A DNA stretch of 64,000 nucleotides from Natrialba magadii ATCC 43099 (GCF_000025625.1 NC_013922.1:186001-250000); one strand, 5' to 3'. Numbered from the stretch's first letter, positions 40,358 through 51,370 are shown. Made by a program: numbers and translations. The notes: a model not told the origin generated them from the sequence alone.

Positions 40358-40779
40358 GTCAGGAGTACCGAACCGGCCGTGAGGGTGAGGAGTTCACCTA
40401 CCGCGGTCACACGCTCGACGAGCTGCAGGATCTGGAGCTCGAAGAGGTTGCCGAACTGCTGCCCGCACGCAAGCGGCGAAGTATCACGCGCGGTCTCTCC
40501 GTCGAGAAGCAGAAGCTGCTGGAGAAGACCCGCGGCAAAGACGAGCAGGAGACGGCAAACGCGCCGATCCGCACGCACCTGCGCGACATGCCGGTGCTGC
40601 CGGAGTTCGTCGGACTGACCTTCGAGGTCTACAACGGCCAGTCCTTCGAGCGCGTTCGCGTCGAGCCCGAGATGATCGGACACTATCTCGGCGAGTTCCA
40701 GCTGACCCGAAACTCCGTCGAGCACGGACAGGCAGGGATCGGTGCAACTCGCTCGTCGAAGTTCGTCCCACTGAAGTGA
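40354..40779 (+). CDS. rps19: Small-subunit ribosomal protein uS19
   Basis: 141 aa. Archaeal N-terminal extension ([30 protein letters not shown]), then the conserved core [20 protein letters not shown] and [13 protein letters not shown] with [14 protein letters not shown] at the end. Lies in the head of the 30S subunit. Confidence 0.97.
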   Translation: MSQEYRTGREGEEFTYRGHTLDELQDLELEEVAELLPARKRRSITRGLSVEKQKLLEKTRGKDEQETANAPIRTHLRDMPVLPEFVGLTFEVYNGQSFERVRVEPEMIGHYLGEFQLTRNSVEHGQAGIGATRSSKFVPLK

Positions 40780-40786
40780 TCCACGC

Positions 40787-41284
40787 ATGGGAATCAACTA
40801 CTCAGTCGACGCGGACCCGAACACAACCGCGAAAGCGATGCTTCGGGAGCGTCACATGAGCCACAAGCACAGCAAGGAGATCGCCCGCGAACTCAAGGGC
40901 CGAACCGTCGGCAACGCGCAGGCGTACCTCCAGGACGTCATCGACGAGAAGCAGTCGGTACCGTTCAAGTCGCACAACACCGGTGCCGGCCACCGATCTG
41001 ACATCGAGGGCTGGGACGCGGGCAAGTACCCAGAGAAGGCCTCCGAGGCCTTCCTCGACCTGCTCGAGAACGTCGCAGCCAACGCCGACAGCCAGGGATT
41101 CGACGGCGAATCCATGGAGATCGCACACGTCGCCGCCCACAAGGTCGGCGAATCGGTCGGTCGCAAGCCCCGTGCCATGGGGCGTGCCTCGGCGTGGAAC
41201 ACGCCGCAGGTCGACGTCGAGATCGTCGTCGAAGATGTCGACGAGACTGCCGACGATACTGAGGACGCGGAGGGTGACAACTAA
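40787..41284 (+). CDS. rpl22: Large-subunit ribosomal protein uL22
   Basis: 165 aa. MGINYSVDADPNTTAKAMLR, the helix MSHKHSKEIARELKGRTV, and the tunnel-lining hairpin KVGESVGRKPRAMGRASAWN. The last 25 residues are acidic, a halophilic extension. Its stop and the uS3 start share one base. Confidence 0.96.
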   Translation: MGINYSVDADPNTTAKAMLRERHMSHKHSKEIARELKGRTVGNAQAYLQDVIDEKQSVPFKSHNTGAGHRSDIEGWDAGKYPEKASEAFLDLLENVAANADSQGFDGESMEIAHVAAHKVGESVGRKPRAMGRASAWNTPQVDVEIVVEDVDETADDTEDAEGDN

Positions 41285-42291
41285 TGGCTGACGAACACCA
41301 GTTCATCGAAAACGGCCTGCAGCGGTCCCAGATTGACGAGTTCTTCCAGGAAGAACTCGGCCGCGCTGGCTACGGTGGCATGGACGTCGCCAAGACGCCG
41401 ATGGGAACCCAGATCGTCCTCAAGGCAGAGAAGCCCGGGATGGTCATCGGCAAAGGTGGCGAGAACATCCGGAAAGTGACGACCGCACTCGAGGAGAAGT
41501 TCAACCTCGAGGATCCACAGATCGACGTGCAGGAGGTCGACGAACCTGACCTGAACGCACGCATCGTTGCGGACCGTCTCGCGAACGCACTCGAGCGCGG
41601 CTGGTACTTCCGAAAGGCCGGTCACACGACGATTGACCGGATCATGGAAGCCGGTGCGCTCGGCGCAGAGATTGTCCTCTCCGGAAAGGTCACGGGTGCA
41701 CGCTCGCGCGTGGAGAAGTTCAACCGTGGCTACATCAAGCACAACGGCGAGCCTGCAGAGGAAATCGTCGATGAGGGCCAGGGAACGGCCGTCATGAAGC
41801 TTGGCACGATCGGGGTTACTGTGAAGATTATCCCGCCGAACGCCGAGCTGCCAGACGACTTCCAGATTCACGAGGACATGGATCCGGAAGAGCTCGTCCC
41901 CGAAGCCGTCGAGGCCAACGAGGCCGAAGGTGTCGAGGAACTTCTCGAGGGCGAACCCGAGGAGGCCGAGGCAGCCGACGAGGGCGTCGAAGCTGCAGCC
42001 GACGAGACTGTCGAGACCGCAGCGGACGACGAAGCGGAGCTCGACGAGGAAGTCGTCGAAGAAGTCATCGAAGAGGAAGTTGCGGCTGACGATGATGAAG
42101 ACGACTCCGATGCAGATGCAGATGCAGATGCCGACGCCGATGCTGACGCTGACGCAGACGACGAAGACCTCGAGGAACTCGAGGAGGACGTCGAAGCAGA
42201 AGCGGAGGAACTTGTCGAGGAGATGGAAGCGGACGCTGACGCTGACGCCGACGCCGACGCTGACGCTGACGACGAGGGAGGTGACGCCTGA
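41284..42291 (+). CDS. rps3: Small-subunit ribosomal protein uS3 with long acidic tail
   Basis: 335 aa, far longer than the roughly 210-residue conserved part. KH domain [15 protein letters not shown] (about 55-70) and the S3 C-terminal domain ([38 protein letters not shown]) are intact. Residues about 200-335 are almost entirely Glu/Asp/Ala, with alternating Asp-Ala runs encoded by GAYGCN hexanucleotide repeats at about 42109-42165 and 42233-42275. The tail is presumably surface-exposed and disordered. Confidence 0.96.
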   Translation: MADEHQFIENGLQRSQIDEFFQEELGRAGYGGMDVAKTPMGTQIVLKAEKPGMVIGKGGENIRKVTTALEEKFNLEDPQIDVQEVDEPDLNARIVADRLANALERGWYFRKAGHTTIDRIMEAGALGAEIVLSGKVTGARSRVEKFNRGYIKHNGEPAEEIVDEGQGTAVMKLGTIGVTVKIIPPNAELPDDFQIHEDMDPEELVPEAVEANEAEGVEELLEGEPEEAEAADEGVEAAADETVETAADDEAELDEEVVEEVIEEEVAADDDEDDSDADADADADADADADADDEDLEELEEDVEAEAEELVEEMEADADADADADADADDEGGDA

Positions 42292-42503
42292 TGGCAATTC
42301 TCCACGTCGAAGAAATCCGCGACATGACGCCAGCCGAACGCGAGGAGGAACTCGAGGAACTCGAGACGGAACTGCTGAACCAGAAGTCCGTTCTCGCCGC
42401 TGGTGGTGCGCCGGAGAATCCTGGCCGAATCGGTGAACTCGGTCGGACGATCGCGCGGATCAAGACGGTCCAGCGTGAGGAAGGCGACCTCGACGACGAA
42501 TAA
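42291..42503 (+). CDS. rpl29: Large-subunit ribosomal protein uL29
   Basis: 70 aa, two-helix protein near the tunnel exit. [20 protein letters not shown] and [19 protein letters not shown]. Starts on the last base of the uS3 stop codon. Confidence 0.95.
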   Translation: MAILHVEEIRDMTPAEREEELEELETELLNQKSVLAAGGAPENPGRIGELGRTIARIKTVQREEGDLDDE

Positions 42504-42518
42504 TAGAGAGAGATTACA

Positions 42519-42923
42519 ATGGCACTGACACCCGAGACACTGCCGCGACACGAACTCAACGGACTGCCGGTCCGCGTCGTCGAGAGTGACGACGACGCCC
42601 GCGAGGGACTCGAGGGGCGGGTCGTCATCGAGACGACCAACACCCTCTCGATCGAAGTTCGACGCAACGGCGAGTCTCGGGTCGTCATGGTGCCAAAGTC
42701 GGGCTCGGTATTCGAGTTCGCGATCACAGATGAAGCCGCCGACTCCGCGAAGGAGTCGGGGACCGCGTCCAAACTGGCCGACACTCAACCTGGCGAGACC
42801 GAGCAATCGGAGACGCCGGACTGTGCTGGCGAGGGCGTGGCCTACGTTACGGTCGATGGATCGCGGCTGCTCTCACGACCCGCCCGACGCACGGAAACAA
42901 GTGGTGACTCACCATGGCAATAG
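42519..42923 (+). CDS. rnp1: Ribonuclease P protein component 1 (Rpp29/POP4)
   Basis: 134 aa. The Sm-like barrel is recognisable: HELNGLPVRVVESDDDAREG, GRVVIETTNTLSIEVR, VVMVPKSGSVFEFAI. It is a protein subunit of archaeal RNase P, which matures tRNA 5' ends. The location between uL29 and uS17 is conserved in archaea. The C-terminal part has an acidic insertion. Overlaps the uS17 start by 10 bases. Confidence 0.93.
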   Translation: MALTPETLPRHELNGLPVRVVESDDDAREGLEGRVVIETTNTLSIEVRRNGESRVVMVPKSGSVFEFAITDEAADSAKESGTASKLADTQPGETEQSETPDCAGEGVAYVTVDGSRLLSRPARRTETSGDSPWQ

Positions 42924-43357
42924 GACTAGACGTTGAAACCCCTCCGGAACCAGCAAACCCGGAGGAATACGACTACGAGAAGTGTCCGTTCTACGGCGAG
43001 CTCTCCGTTCGAGGTCAGATCCTCGAAGGACAGGTCGTCTCGACGGACATGGACAAGACCGTAGTCGTCGAACGAGAGTACGATGTAGCGGTTCCGAAGT
43101 ACGACCGCTACATGAAGCGACGCTCGCGCATTCCGGCACACGTGCCGGGCGTGCTCGAGCCGCTCTCGGTCGGTGACACGGTCAAGATCGCAGAGACCCG
43201 ACCACTGTCGAAGACGAAATCGCACGTGGTCGTCGAAGTAACTCAGGAAGCGACTGCCGAGGACGTGGCAGCGCTGACCGGCGAGAGCGAGCCGGACCCA
43301 CAGCTGTCCGCCGATGATCTCGGCGGCGAGGACGCTGAAGACGAAGGTGATGCCTGA
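42914..43357 (+). CDS. rps17: Small-subunit ribosomal protein uS17
   Basis: 147 aa. Archaeal N-terminal extension [20 protein letters not shown], then [40 protein letters not shown] and an OB barrel ending CDR-like at [16 protein letters not shown]. Acidic halophilic tail. Its stop overlaps the uL14 start by one base. Confidence 0.96.
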   Translation: MAIGLDVETPPEPANPEEYDYEKCPFYGELSVRGQILEGQVVSTDMDKTVVVEREYDVAVPKYDRYMKRRSRIPAHVPGVLEPLSVGDTVKIAETRPLSKTKSHVVVEVTQEATAEDVAALTGESEPDPQLSADDLGGEDAEDEGDA

Positions 43358-43755
43358 TGGAGGCAATGAAAGCCGACGTCACCCAGGGACTCAAGAAGGG
43401 CTCGCTCGTGACGTGTGCCGACAACACTGGCGCACGTGAGCTCAAGGTCATTAGCGTCTCGGGCTACCACGGCACCAAGAACCGCCAGCCGAAGGCGGGA
43501 CTCGGTGACAAGGTCACGGTCTCCGTGACCAAGGGTACCCCAGAGATGCGCCGCCAGGTTCTCGAGGCCGTCATCGTCCGCCAGCGGAAGTCGATCCGCC
43601 GGCCGGACGGGACGCGCCTGAAGTTCGAGGACAACGCGGCGGTCATCATCGACGAGAACGAAGAGCCCCGCGGCACGGAGATCAAGGGGCCGATCGCCCG
43701 CGAAGTCGCAGAGCGCTTCGGAGCAATCGCATCTACCGCGACGATGATCGTCTAA
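43357..43755 (+). CDS. rpl14: Large-subunit ribosomal protein uL14
   Basis: 132 aa. [59 protein letters not shown] and [17 protein letters not shown] match archaeal L14, which bridges the subunits near uL19/eL24. Confidence 0.97.
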   Translation: MEAMKADVTQGLKKGSLVTCADNTGARELKVISVSGYHGTKNRQPKAGLGDKVTVSVTKGTPEMRRQVLEAVIVRQRKSIRRPDGTRLKFEDNAAVIIDENEEPRGTEIKGPIAREVAERFGAIASTATMIV

Positions 43756-43763
43756 GGATAGTT

Positions 43764-44141
43764 ATGAGCAAACAACCACACAAACAGCGAACCCAGACGG
43801 AGCGTGCGCCGCTGCACAAGCGACAGAAGCAGCTTCACGCGACGCTCTCGGACGAACTCCGCGAGGAGTACGACACTCGTCGAACCCGCGTCAACGCGGG
43901 GGACATGGTCGAGGTTATGCGCGGTGACCACGCTGGCGAGGAAGGTGAAGTGCTTCGAGCGATCCTCGAAGACGGCACCATCCACGTCGAGGAGGTCACG
44001 GTCGAGACGGCAGACGGCGAAGAGGTGCCACGGCCGCTCGACCCATCGAACGTTCGCATCACCGAACTCGACCTCGAAGACGAGCGTCGTGAAGCACGCC
44101 TCGAAGGCGATGCAGACGACGCAGAAGGTGATAGTGAATGA
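43764..44141 (+). CDS. rpl24: Large-subunit ribosomal protein uL24
   Basis: 125 aa. [40 protein letters not shown] and the KOW loop [16 protein letters not shown]. Acidic C-terminus. Stop overlaps the eS4 start by 4 bases. Confidence 0.96.
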   Translation: MSKQPHKQRTQTERAPLHKRQKQLHATLSDELREEYDTRRTRVNAGDMVEVMRGDHAGEEGEVLRAILEDGTIHVEEVTVETADGEEVPRPLDPSNVRITELDLEDERREARLEGDADDAEGDSE

Positions 44142-44845
44142 CGAAACACCAGAAACGACTGTCAGTACCGAAGTCCTGGCCGGTCGAGCGCAAGACTGAC
44201 GTCTTCACGGTCAAGGCCGGCGCTGGTCCCCACGGCGAAGAGGGTGTCCCCCTCGTCGTCCTCCTGCGGGACGTGCTCGGCTACGTGGACTCGAAGAAGG
44301 AAGCTCGATACGCGCTGTCTCAGGACTCGATCCTGGTCAACGGCGAACCGATCAACGACGAGCAGCGTCCGATCGGTATCTTCGACATCATCGCGTTCCC
44401 TGGTCGCGAGGAGTACTACCGCGTCTTCCCCGACGAGGGAGGCCGCCTCGCTCTGACCGAGATCGACGCCGGATCGGCAGACAGCCGCCTCGGCAAGATC
44501 GACGGCAAGCAGCAGATTTCGGGTGGCGACACCCAGCTGACGCTGCACGACGGAACGAACGTCCTCATCGACGAGGACGACTACAACGCCAAGGACTCGA
44601 TCGTCGTCGACAACGACGACAAGTCGATCGTCGCCCACTTCCCGTACGAAGAGGGCGCGCTCGTGACGGCCATCCGTGGCAACCACGGCGGCAAGATCGG
44701 CGAGATCGTCGATATCGAGGTTACCCAGAGCAGCGGATCGAACATCGTCACCGTGGAAACGGACGACGGTGCGTTCGAAACCGTCGAGGAGTACGTCGTC
44801 GTTATCGACGAGAACTTCACGGGCGACGCAGGTGATGACGAATGA
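44138..44845 (+). CDS. rps4e: Small-subunit ribosomal protein eS4
   Basis: 235 aa. [20 protein letters not shown], an S4 RNA-binding domain ([19 protein letters not shown]), central domain and C-terminal KOW ([19 protein letters not shown]). Found only in archaea and eukaryotes. Overlaps uL5 by 4 bases. Confidence 0.97.
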   Translation: MTKHQKRLSVPKSWPVERKTDVFTVKAGAGPHGEEGVPLVVLLRDVLGYVDSKKEARYALSQDSILVNGEPINDEQRPIGIFDIIAFPGREEYYRVFPDEGGRLALTEIDAGSADSRLGKIDGKQQISGGDTQLTLHDGTNVLIDEDDYNAKDSIVVDNDDKSIVAHFPYEEGALVTAIRGNHGGKIGEIVDIEVTQSSGSNIVTVETDDGAFETVEEYVVVIDENFTGDAGDDE

Positions 44846-45381
44846 GTGAAGCCGACAGCGGATTCCACGAGATGCGCGAACCGCGCGTCGAGAAGGTCGT
44901 CGTCCACATGGGCGTCGGTCAGGGTGGTCGCGAACTCGGCAAGGCAGAAGACATCATCGAAGAAGTCACCGAACAGCAGAGTGTCCGTACGCAGGCAAAG
45001 CGGACCGAGCCTGACTTCGGTATCCGCCAGGGCGACCCGATCGGGACGAAGGTCACCCTTCGCGGAACGGACGCCTACGACTTCCTCGAGAAGGCACTGC
45101 CGCTCGCGACGCTGTCCGCGACGCAGTTCGACAACACGGGCAACTTCAGCTTCGGCGTCGAGGAACACACCGAGTTCCCGAGCCAGGAGTACGACCCGAA
45201 CGTCGGGATCTACGGCATGGACGTCACCGTCAACCTGGTCCGCCCAGGCTACCGCGTCGCCAAGCGCGACAAGGCAAGCCGTTCGATCCCGTCGGGTCAC
45301 CGACTCACCCCCGAGGACGCGATCACGTTCCTCGAGGCGAACTTCGACGTAGACGTCTCCACGGAGGACGACGATGAGTGA
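44842..45381 (+). CDS. rpl5: Large-subunit ribosomal protein uL5
   Basis: 179 aa. [56 protein letters not shown]. It binds 5S rRNA. The stop TGA overlaps the uS14 start by 8 bases (ATGAGTGA), the same overlap seen in the antiporter modules. Confidence 0.97.
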   Translation: MSEADSGFHEMREPRVEKVVVHMGVGQGGRELGKAEDIIEEVTEQQSVRTQAKRTEPDFGIRQGDPIGTKVTLRGTDAYDFLEKALPLATLSATQFDNTGNFSFGVEEHTEFPSQEYDPNVGIYGMDVTVNLVRPGYRVAKRDKASRSIPSGHRLTPEDAITFLEANFDVDVSTEDDDE

Positions 45382-45586
45382 AAGCGAACAGGGACCGGAA
45401 ACGGAATCGGAAGCGACTGACGCAGGCGACCGCACCGGAGAGCACGCCGCAAAGCGCACCGGACAGGAAGCGGCCTGTCAGCGCTGTGGCCGCAAACAGG
45501 GGCTTGTCGGCAAGTACGACATCAACCTCTGTCGCCAGTGCTTCCGCGAGATTGCCCGCGACATGGGATTCAAGAAGTATCGATAA
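45374..45586 (+). CDS. rps14: Small-subunit ribosomal protein uS14, zinc-binding
   Basis: 70 aa. A variable acidic N-terminus of about 30 residues, then [20 protein letters not shown] with CxxC pairs binding zinc, and [13 protein letters not shown]. The N-terminal extension is longer than in most archaea. Confidence 0.95.
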   Translation: MSESEQGPETESEATDAGDRTGEHAAKRTGQEAACQRCGRKQGLVGKYDINLCRQCFREIARDMGFKKYR

Positions 45587-45587
45587 T

Positions 45588-45980
45588 ATGACTGGGAACG
45601 ATCCACTCAGCAACGCGCTCTCGGGACTCGACAACGCCGAGAGCGTGGGGCATCTCACCCACGAGGTAACACCCGCCTCGAACGAGATCGGCAGCGTACT
45701 CGAGGTCTTCTACGACCGCGGGTACATCGACGGCTTCGAGTACGTCGACGACGGCAAAGCCGGTCAGTTCGAGGTCGAATTGAAAGGAGCGATCAACGAG
45801 TGTGGCCCCGTCAAGCCCCGCTACAGCGCCGGTGCTGAAGACTTCGAGAAGTGGGAGAAGCGATTCCTCCCGGCTCGAGACTTCGGCGCGCTGGTCGTCA
45901 CGACGAGTGACGGCATCATGAGCCACTACGAGGCTCGTGAGAAGGGGATTGGTGGCCAGGTGATCGCATACGTCTACTAA
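45588..45980 (+). CDS. rps8: Small-subunit ribosomal protein uS8
   Basis: 130 aa. [76 protein letters not shown]. The ATG at 45588 follows the uS14 stop by one base; the longer frame upstream is a shadow of uS14. Confidence 0.97.
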   Translation: MTGNDPLSNALSGLDNAESVGHLTHEVTPASNEIGSVLEVFYDRGYIDGFEYVDDGKAGQFEVELKGAINECGPVKPRYSAGAEDFEKWEKRFLPARDFGALVVTTSDGIMSHYEAREKGIGGQVIAYVY

Positions 45981-45982
45981 CC

Positions 45983-46522
45983 ATGCGAGTTGAACTGGAC
46001 ATCCCCGACAACGTAACCGTCGAGATCGACCACCTCGACGTGACCGTCGACGGACCAGAAGGCAGCGTCACCCGCCGCCTCTGGTACCCCGACGTGACCG
46101 TCGACGTGGAGGACGACACCGTGGTCATCGAAAGCGACGCCGAGGACGCGAAGACGAACGCGACCGTCGGCACTTTCGAGAGCCACATTCAGAACGCCTT
46201 CCACGGCGTGACCACCGGCTGGGAGTACAAGATGGAAGTCTTCTACTCTCACTTCCCGATGCAGGTCCGCGCCGAAGGCGACGAGGTCGTCATCGAGAAC
46301 TTCCTCGGCGAAAAGGCAGCGCGACGTACGACTATCCACGGTGACACCAACGTCTCCGTCGACGACGAACGCCTCGTCCTCTCCGGTCCGAACAAGGAGG
46401 ACGTCGGCCAGACGGCGGCAGACATCGAGCAATTGACGAAAGTCAAGGGCAAGGACACCCGCGTCTTCCAGGACGGGGTCTACATCACCGAGAAACCCGC
46501 CACCGAAACCGGAGGTGCCTGA
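45983..46522 (+). CDS. rpl6: Large-subunit ribosomal protein uL6
   Basis: 179 aa, two L6 repeats. MRVELDIPDNVTVEIDHLDV, FHGVTTGWEYKMEVFYSHFP, TKVKGKDTRVFQDGVYITEK. Followed by eL32 after 3 bp. Confidence 0.97.
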   Translation: MRVELDIPDNVTVEIDHLDVTVDGPEGSVTRRLWYPDVTVDVEDDTVVIESDAEDAKTNATVGTFESHIQNAFHGVTTGWEYKMEVFYSHFPMQVRAEGDEVVIENFLGEKAARRTTIHGDTNVSVDDERLVLSGPNKEDVGQTAADIEQLTKVKGKDTRVFQDGVYITEKPATETGGA

Positions 46523-46525
46523 TAG

Positions 46526-47248
46526 ATGGCAGACGAAGACGACAGTCCACAGGAACTTGAGGACATCAGCGGCGTCGGTGCCAGCAAGGCAGATGCCCTT
46601 CGTGAGGCCGGCTTCGAGTCCATCGAGGACGTCAAGGAAGCCGACCAGGACGAACTGGCAGAAGCCGACGGCGTCGGCAACGCGCTCGCAGCGCGTATCA
46701 AGGCTGACGTCGGCGATCTCGAGGTCTCCGAGGAGACCGAGGCCGAGATCGAAGACGAAGGCGTCGACGAAGCTGATGAGGAAGTCGACGACGACGTCGA
46801 AACCGAACTGCAGGCCCGCGGCCTGACCGAGAAGACGCCGGAGCTCTCCGAGGAGGAAGCACGGCTCCTTCAGCGCCGCAAGAGCGAAGGCAAGCCGCAG
46901 TTCAACCGACAGGACTACCACAAGAAAAAGCGCACGCCGGAATCCTGGCGTCGCCCACGCGGTCAGCTCTCGAAGCAGCGCAAGGGCGTCAAGGGCAAGG
47001 GCCCGAAAGTCCAGGCCGGCTACCGCACCCCAGAACCCGTTCGGGGCAAGCACCCGAGCGGCTTCGAGGAAGTCTACGTCGAGAACGTCGACGACCTCGA
47101 AGGAGTCGACGGCGATACGGAAGCAGCCCGTATCTCCTCCTCCGTTGGCGCACGAAAGCGCGAGCGCATCGAGGAAGTCGCCGAAGACCAGGGCGTTCGC
47201 GTCCTGAACCCAACGTACGAAGAGGTCGAGGTGGAATCCGATGACTGA
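46526..47248 (+). CDS. rpl32e: Large-subunit ribosomal protein eL32 with helix-hairpin-helix N-terminal extension
   Basis: 240 aa. Residues about 1-65 form a helix-hairpin-helix unit ([37 protein letters not shown]), like DNA-binding HhH pairs, then an acidic linker. The conserved L32e core starts about 110 ([38 protein letters not shown]). The HhH extension is typical of haloarchaeal eL32. Its stop overlaps the eL19 start by 8 bases (ATGACTGA). Confidence 0.95.
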   Translation: MADEDDSPQELEDISGVGASKADALREAGFESIEDVKEADQDELAEADGVGNALAARIKADVGDLEVSEETEAEIEDEGVDEADEEVDDDVETELQARGLTEKTPELSEEEARLLQRRKSEGKPQFNRQDYHKKKRTPESWRRPRGQLSKQRKGVKGKGPKVQAGYRTPEPVRGKHPSGFEEVYVENVDDLEGVDGDTEAARISSSVGARKRERIEEVAEDQGVRVLNPTYEEVEVESDD

Positions 47249-47690
47249 TCTGTCCGCACAGAAACGACTCGCAGCCGACGTCTTAGACGTCGGTAAGAAT
47301 CGTGTCTGGTTCGACCCTGAGTCTCAGGCTGACATCGCCGAAGCGATCACCCGCGACGAGATCCGCGAACTCGTCCAGGACGGTCGCATTCAGGCAAAAG
47401 ACGCCAAGGGCAACTCCCGCGGTCGTGCACGCGAGCGTAACGCAAAGCGTGCCTACGGCCACAAGAAGGGGCCCGGCAAGCGCCGCGGCAAGAAGGGCGC
47501 ACGCCAGAACGAGAAAGACGACTGGCAGAACAAGATCCGCGCACAGCGACGGAAGCTGCGCGAACTCCGCGACAAGGGCGAACTGACGCCCACGCAGTAC
47601 CGCGAGCTCTACAAGAAGGCTGGCGGTGGGGAGTTCCGTAGCGTCCGGTACCTGTTGAACTACATCGACGACAACTACGGTGACCAATAA
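47241..47690 (+). CDS. rpl19e: Large-subunit ribosomal protein eL19
   Basis: 149 aa. [60 protein letters not shown]. The long basic helix reaches between domains of the 23S rRNA. The stop shares one base with the uL18 start. Confidence 0.97.
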   Translation: MTDLSAQKRLAADVLDVGKNRVWFDPESQADIAEAITRDEIRELVQDGRIQAKDAKGNSRGRARERNAKRAYGHKKGPGKRRGKKGARQNEKDDWQNKIRAQRRKLRELRDKGELTPTQYRELYKKAGGGEFRSVRYLLNYIDDNYGDQ

Positions 47691-48238
47691 TGGCGACAGG
47701 ACCACGATACAAAGTGCCGATGCGGCGTCGCCGTGAGGTCCGGACGGACTACCACCAGAGGTTGCGCCTGCTGAAATCGGGTAAGCCCCGCCTCGTTGCC
47801 CGCAAGAGCAACAAGCACACTACGGCGCAGCTGATCGTTCCCGGACCTCAGGGGGACGAGACGCTCGCAAGCGCACACTCGAGTGATCTCGAGGAGTACG
47901 GCTGGGACGCACCCACGAGTAACATTTCCGCGGCGTACCTGACCGGCCTGCTGGCCGGCCAGCGTGCCGTCGAGGAAGGTCTCGAGGAGGCAGTCCTCGA
48001 CATCGGCCTCAACACGGCAACGCCCGGTAACAAGGTGTTCGCAGTGCAGGAAGGTGCGATCGACGCCGGTCTCGAGATCCCGCACAACGATAGCGTGCTC
48101 GCAGACTGGTCGCGTACCCGCGGCGAACACATCGCCGAGTACGCAGAACAGCTCGATGAGCCGCTGTACAGCGGTGACTTCGACGCAACAGAACTGCCAG
48201 AACACTTCGACGAGGTACGAGAGGCGATTCTCGAATGA
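47690..48238 (+). CDS. rpl18: Large-subunit ribosomal protein uL18
   Basis: 182 aa. [60 protein letters not shown]. Binds 5S rRNA together with uL5. Overlaps uS5 by 4 bases. Confidence 0.97.
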   Translation: MATGPRYKVPMRRRREVRTDYHQRLRLLKSGKPRLVARKSNKHTTAQLIVPGPQGDETLASAHSSDLEEYGWDAPTSNISAAYLTGLLAGQRAVEEGLEEAVLDIGLNTATPGNKVFAVQEGAIDAGLEIPHNDSVLADWSRTRGEHIAEYAEQLDEPLYSGDFDATELPEHFDEVREAILE

Positions 48239-48900
48239 GCAACTACAACGACAGCGGATGGGAACCCGTTACCCGTCTCGGTCGGATGGTTCAGGAGGGC
48301 GAAATCGACACGATGGAGGCCGCCCTCAACTCTGGACTCCCACTCAAGGAGCCCGAACTCGTTGACCAGCTCCTCCCCGGACTGGACGACGAAGTGCTGG
48401 ACATCAACATGGTCCAGCGCATGACCGACTCCGGACGACGCGTGAAGTTCCGCTGTGTCGTCGCCGTCGGCAACCGCGATGGCTACGTCGGCTACGCGGA
48501 AGGCCGAGACGACCAGGTCGGGTCTGCCATCCAGAAGGCAATCGGTATCGCAAAGCTGAACATCATCAAGGTCCCGCGTGGCTCCGGTTCGTGGGAGGAC
48601 CGTTCGGACCGTCCACACTCGCTGACCCGCCAGACGACCGGCAAGGCCGGCTCCGTCGAGGTCGAGGTTATTCCAGCCCCTGAGGGGCTCGGACTCGCCG
48701 CGAGTGATACGGTTCACGCCGTCCTCGATCTCGCCGGCATCGAAAACGCCTGGACCAAGAGTCACGGCAACACCCGCACGACGGTGAACCTCGCGAAGGC
48801 GACGTTCAACGCACTCGAGAACGCCTCGCAGTCGCGCCAGCCACAGATGCGTGGTGCCGCTGACAGTGACAGCGACGAAGCCGAGGTGGCTGACCAATGA
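48235..48900 (+). CDS. rps5: Small-subunit ribosomal protein uS5
   Basis: 221 aa. Double-stranded-RNA-binding half [39 protein letters not shown], and the C-terminal half [39 protein letters not shown]. Overlaps uL30 by 4 bases. Confidence 0.97.
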   Translation: MSNYNDSGWEPVTRLGRMVQEGEIDTMEAALNSGLPLKEPELVDQLLPGLDDEVLDINMVQRMTDSGRRVKFRCVVAVGNRDGYVGYAEGRDDQVGSAIQKAIGIAKLNIIKVPRGSGSWEDRSDRPHSLTRQTTGKAGSVEVEVIPAPEGLGLAASDTVHAVLDLAGIENAWTKSHGNTRTTVNLAKATFNALENASQSRQPQMRGAADSDSDEAEVADQ

Positions 48901-49364
48901 AGGCCGTCGTTCAGGTTCGCGGTGAGGTAAACCGCAACCAGGATATCCAGGACACCCTGGAGATGCTCAACATCCACGAAAACAACCACTGCGCGCTCGT
49001 TCCCGAGACCGACGCCTACATCGGCATGGTCAACAAGGTCAACGACTTCGTTGCCCACGGGGAGCCTGACGCCGAGGTACTCGAGACGCTGCTCGCCAAG
49101 CGAGCGGAGCCACTCGAGGGGCGCCAGTCTGACGTGGACGAGGAGTGGCTCGCCGAGAACACCGACTACGACGAGTTCGGTGCGCTCGCCGAGGCACTGC
49201 TCGACGAGGAGACGACCCTTCGCGAGCAGGGACTGTCGCCAACGCTGCGACTGCACCCACCGCGTGGCGGTCACGACGGGATCAAGAAGCCGACCGCGGA
49301 GGGCGGCCAACTCGGAAAGCATACAACCGAGGAAATTAACGTCCTGTTAGAATCGATGCGATAA
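48897..49364 (+). CDS. rpl30: Large-subunit ribosomal protein uL30
   Basis: 155 aa, archaeal/eukaryotic L7-type. [60 protein letters not shown]. Followed by uL15 after 2 bp. Confidence 0.97.
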   Translation: MKAVVQVRGEVNRNQDIQDTLEMLNIHENNHCALVPETDAYIGMVNKVNDFVAHGEPDAEVLETLLAKRAEPLEGRQSDVDEEWLAENTDYDEFGALAEALLDEETTLREQGLSPTLRLHPPRGGHDGIKKPTAEGGQLGKHTTEEINVLLESMR

Positions 49365-49366
49365 CA

Positions 49367-49882
49367 ATGACGAGCAAAAAACGACGCCAGCGTGGATCGC
49401 GTACCCACAGCGGTGGCTCCCACAAGAATCGACGTGGAGCCGGTCATCGTGGTGGGCGCGGACGCGCCGGGCGAAGCAAACACGAGTTCCACAACTACGA
49501 ACCGAAGGGCAAACACGGCTTCAAGCGACCCCAGGGGATCCGCGAGAACGTCGCGGAGATCGACATCCAGAAGCTAGATGAAGATGCGATCCTCTACGTC
49601 GCCGAGGACGAAGCCGAAGAGACTGACGACGGCTACCAACTCGACGCACGCGATATCGTCGAGGATGGCTACGAGGCCGACGTCGTCAAGGTGCTTGGCT
49701 CCGGACAGGTCCGGAACGCACTCGAGGTGACGGCCGATGCTTTCTCCGATGCAGCCCGCGAGAAGATTGAGGCTGCAGGCGGCGAGGCCGTCCTTTCCGA
49801 GCGTGCGCAGGAAGCGGCTGAAGCGGAGGCGGAAGCCGACGCTGACGCTGAAGACGCCGACGACGAACAGGACGAGGAGTAA
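49367..49882 (+). CDS. rpl15: Large-subunit ribosomal protein uL15
   Basis: 171 aa. MTSKKRRQRGSRTHSGGSHK, GAGHRGGRGRAGRSKHEFHN, YEPKGKHGFKRPQGIRENV; the Ala/Glu/Asp tail is a halophilic extension. The last ribosomal gene of the cluster, 3 bp before secY. Confidence 0.97.
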   Translation: MTSKKRRQRGSRTHSGGSHKNRRGAGHRGGRGRAGRSKHEFHNYEPKGKHGFKRPQGIRENVAEIDIQKLDEDAILYVAEDEAEETDDGYQLDARDIVEDGYEADVVKVLGSGQVRNALEVTADAFSDAAREKIEAAGGEAVLSERAQEAAEAEAEADADAEDADDEQDEE

Positions 49883-49885
49883 CAT

Positions 49886-51355
49886 ATGGGATGGAAGGAA
49901 GCCGCTGAACCGGTCTTAACGCGGATGCCCGCAGTGCGCCGTCCAGAGGGGCACGTCCCCTTCAAGCGCAAGCTAGCGTGGACGGCCGGCATCCTGATGT
50001 TGTACTTCTTCCTGACGAACATCACACTGCTCGGTATCGAAGCCGGGCAGGCAGACGACCTCTTCGGGGAGTTCCGTGCTATTCTCGCGGGCGAGCACAT
50101 GTCCCTGCTGCAGGTCGGTATCGGACCAATCGTCACGGCAAGCATCGTCTTGCAGTTGCTCGGTGGAGCGAACCTGCTGGGTCTCGATACGGATGACCCG
50201 CGTGATCAGGTCCTCTACCAGGGACTGCAGAAACTGCTCGTCATCGTGATGACGGCGCTGACTGCGCTTCCGATGGTGTTCGCCGGCGGCTTCCTGCCAG
50301 CTCAGCAGTCGCTAACGCTAGGCGGATTCACCTTCGACCACACCCAGATCCAGCTGCTGATGTTCACCCAGATCTTCATTGGCGGCGTCCTCATCCTCTA
50401 CATGGACGAGGTCGTCAGTAAATGGGGAATCGGCAGCGGGATTGGGCTGTTCATCGTTGCCGGTGTGAGCCAGCGCCTCGTGACCGGGTTCATCCAGCCC
50501 GCCGAAGGTGGGTTCTTCTACAACTGGTACCTGATACTCACGGGTCAGATGGAGATCGGTTCCCTGGTCTCCGGTGACGGGTTGTACACCCTACTGATGG
50601 GTGACGGCGGACAGATCATCGCGCTACTGACGACGATCCTGATCTTCGCGATCGTCGTCTACGCGGAGTCCGTGCGAGTGGAGATCCCGCTCAGCCACGC
50701 CCGCGTGAAGGGTGCTCGTGGTCGCTTCCCAGTGAAGCTCATCTACGCGAGCGTCCTGCCAATGATCCTCGTTCGGGCGCTGCAGGCCAACATCCAGTTC
50801 ATGGGCCAGATCATGTACTCCCAGCTGGGAGACGACATGCCGTCCGTGCTTGGAACCTTCGGCCCCGACGGGCAGCCCGTCGGTGGGTTCTTCTACTACA
50901 CGGCACCGATCTACTCGCCCGAAGACTGGATGTGGTGGACCGGTGAAGTCGCCCAGCAAGCCTGGATGGTGATGATCCGCATCGGCGTCGACCTGACGTT
51001 CATGGTCATCGGCGGTGCCATCTTCGCTATCTTCTGGGTCGAAACCACCAACATGGGCCCCGAAGCGACCGCCCAGCAGATCCAGAACTCCGGCATGCAG
51101 ATCCCCGGCTTCCGACAGAACGTCGGCGTCATCGAGAAGGTCATGGAGCGGTACATCCCGCAGGTGACCGTCATCGGTGGTGCACTCGTCGGCCTGCTCG
51201 CCGTCTGGGCGAACATGCTCGGGACGATCGGTGCGGTTACCGGGACCGGCCTGCTGCTGGCTGTCTCCATCACCTACAAGCTCTACGAGGAGATCGCCGA
51301 AGAGCAGATGATGGAGATGCACCCGATGATGCGCCAGATGTTTGGCAAGGAGTGA
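49886..51355 (+). CDS. secY: Protein translocase subunit SecY
   Basis: 489-aa channel of the Sec translocon with ten membrane helices. MGWKEAAEPVLTRMPAVRRP, plug-region segment GIGPIVTASIVLQLLGGANL, cytoplasmic loop RVKGARGRFPVKLIYASVLP, C-terminal MIRIGVDLTFMVIGG and YKLYEEIAEEQ. Last gene before the terminator and the mobile element; the adk/DUF106/cmk genes that often follow secY in haloarchaea are not here. Confidence 0.97.
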   Translation: MGWKEAAEPVLTRMPAVRRPEGHVPFKRKLAWTAGILMLYFFLTNITLLGIEAGQADDLFGEFRAILAGEHMSLLQVGIGPIVTASIVLQLLGGANLLGLDTDDPRDQVLYQGLQKLLVIVMTALTALPMVFAGGFLPAQQSLTLGGFTFDHTQIQLLMFTQIFIGGVLILYMDEVVSKWGIGSGIGLFIVAGVSQRLVTGFIQPAEGGFFYNWYLILTGQMEIGSLVSGDGLYTLLMGDGGQIIALLTTILIFAIVVYAESVRVEIPLSHARVKGARGRFPVKLIYASVLPMILVRALQANIQFMGQIMYSQLGDDMPSVLGTFGPDGQPVGGFFYYTAPIYSPEDWMWWTGEVAQQAWMVMIRIGVDLTFMVIGGAIFAIFWVETTNMGPEATAQQIQNSGMQIPGFRQNVGVIEKVMERYIPQVTVIGGALVGLLAVWANMLGTIGAVTGTGLLLAVSITYKLYEEIAEEQMMEMHPMMRQMFGKE

Positions 51356-51370
51356 ACAAGATTTAACAAA

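Noticed and set aside
41281-42297. Minus-strand membrane-like frame opposite uS3
   Set aside because: Its Val/Cys/Ile runs are the complement of the Asp-Ala repeat of uS3.
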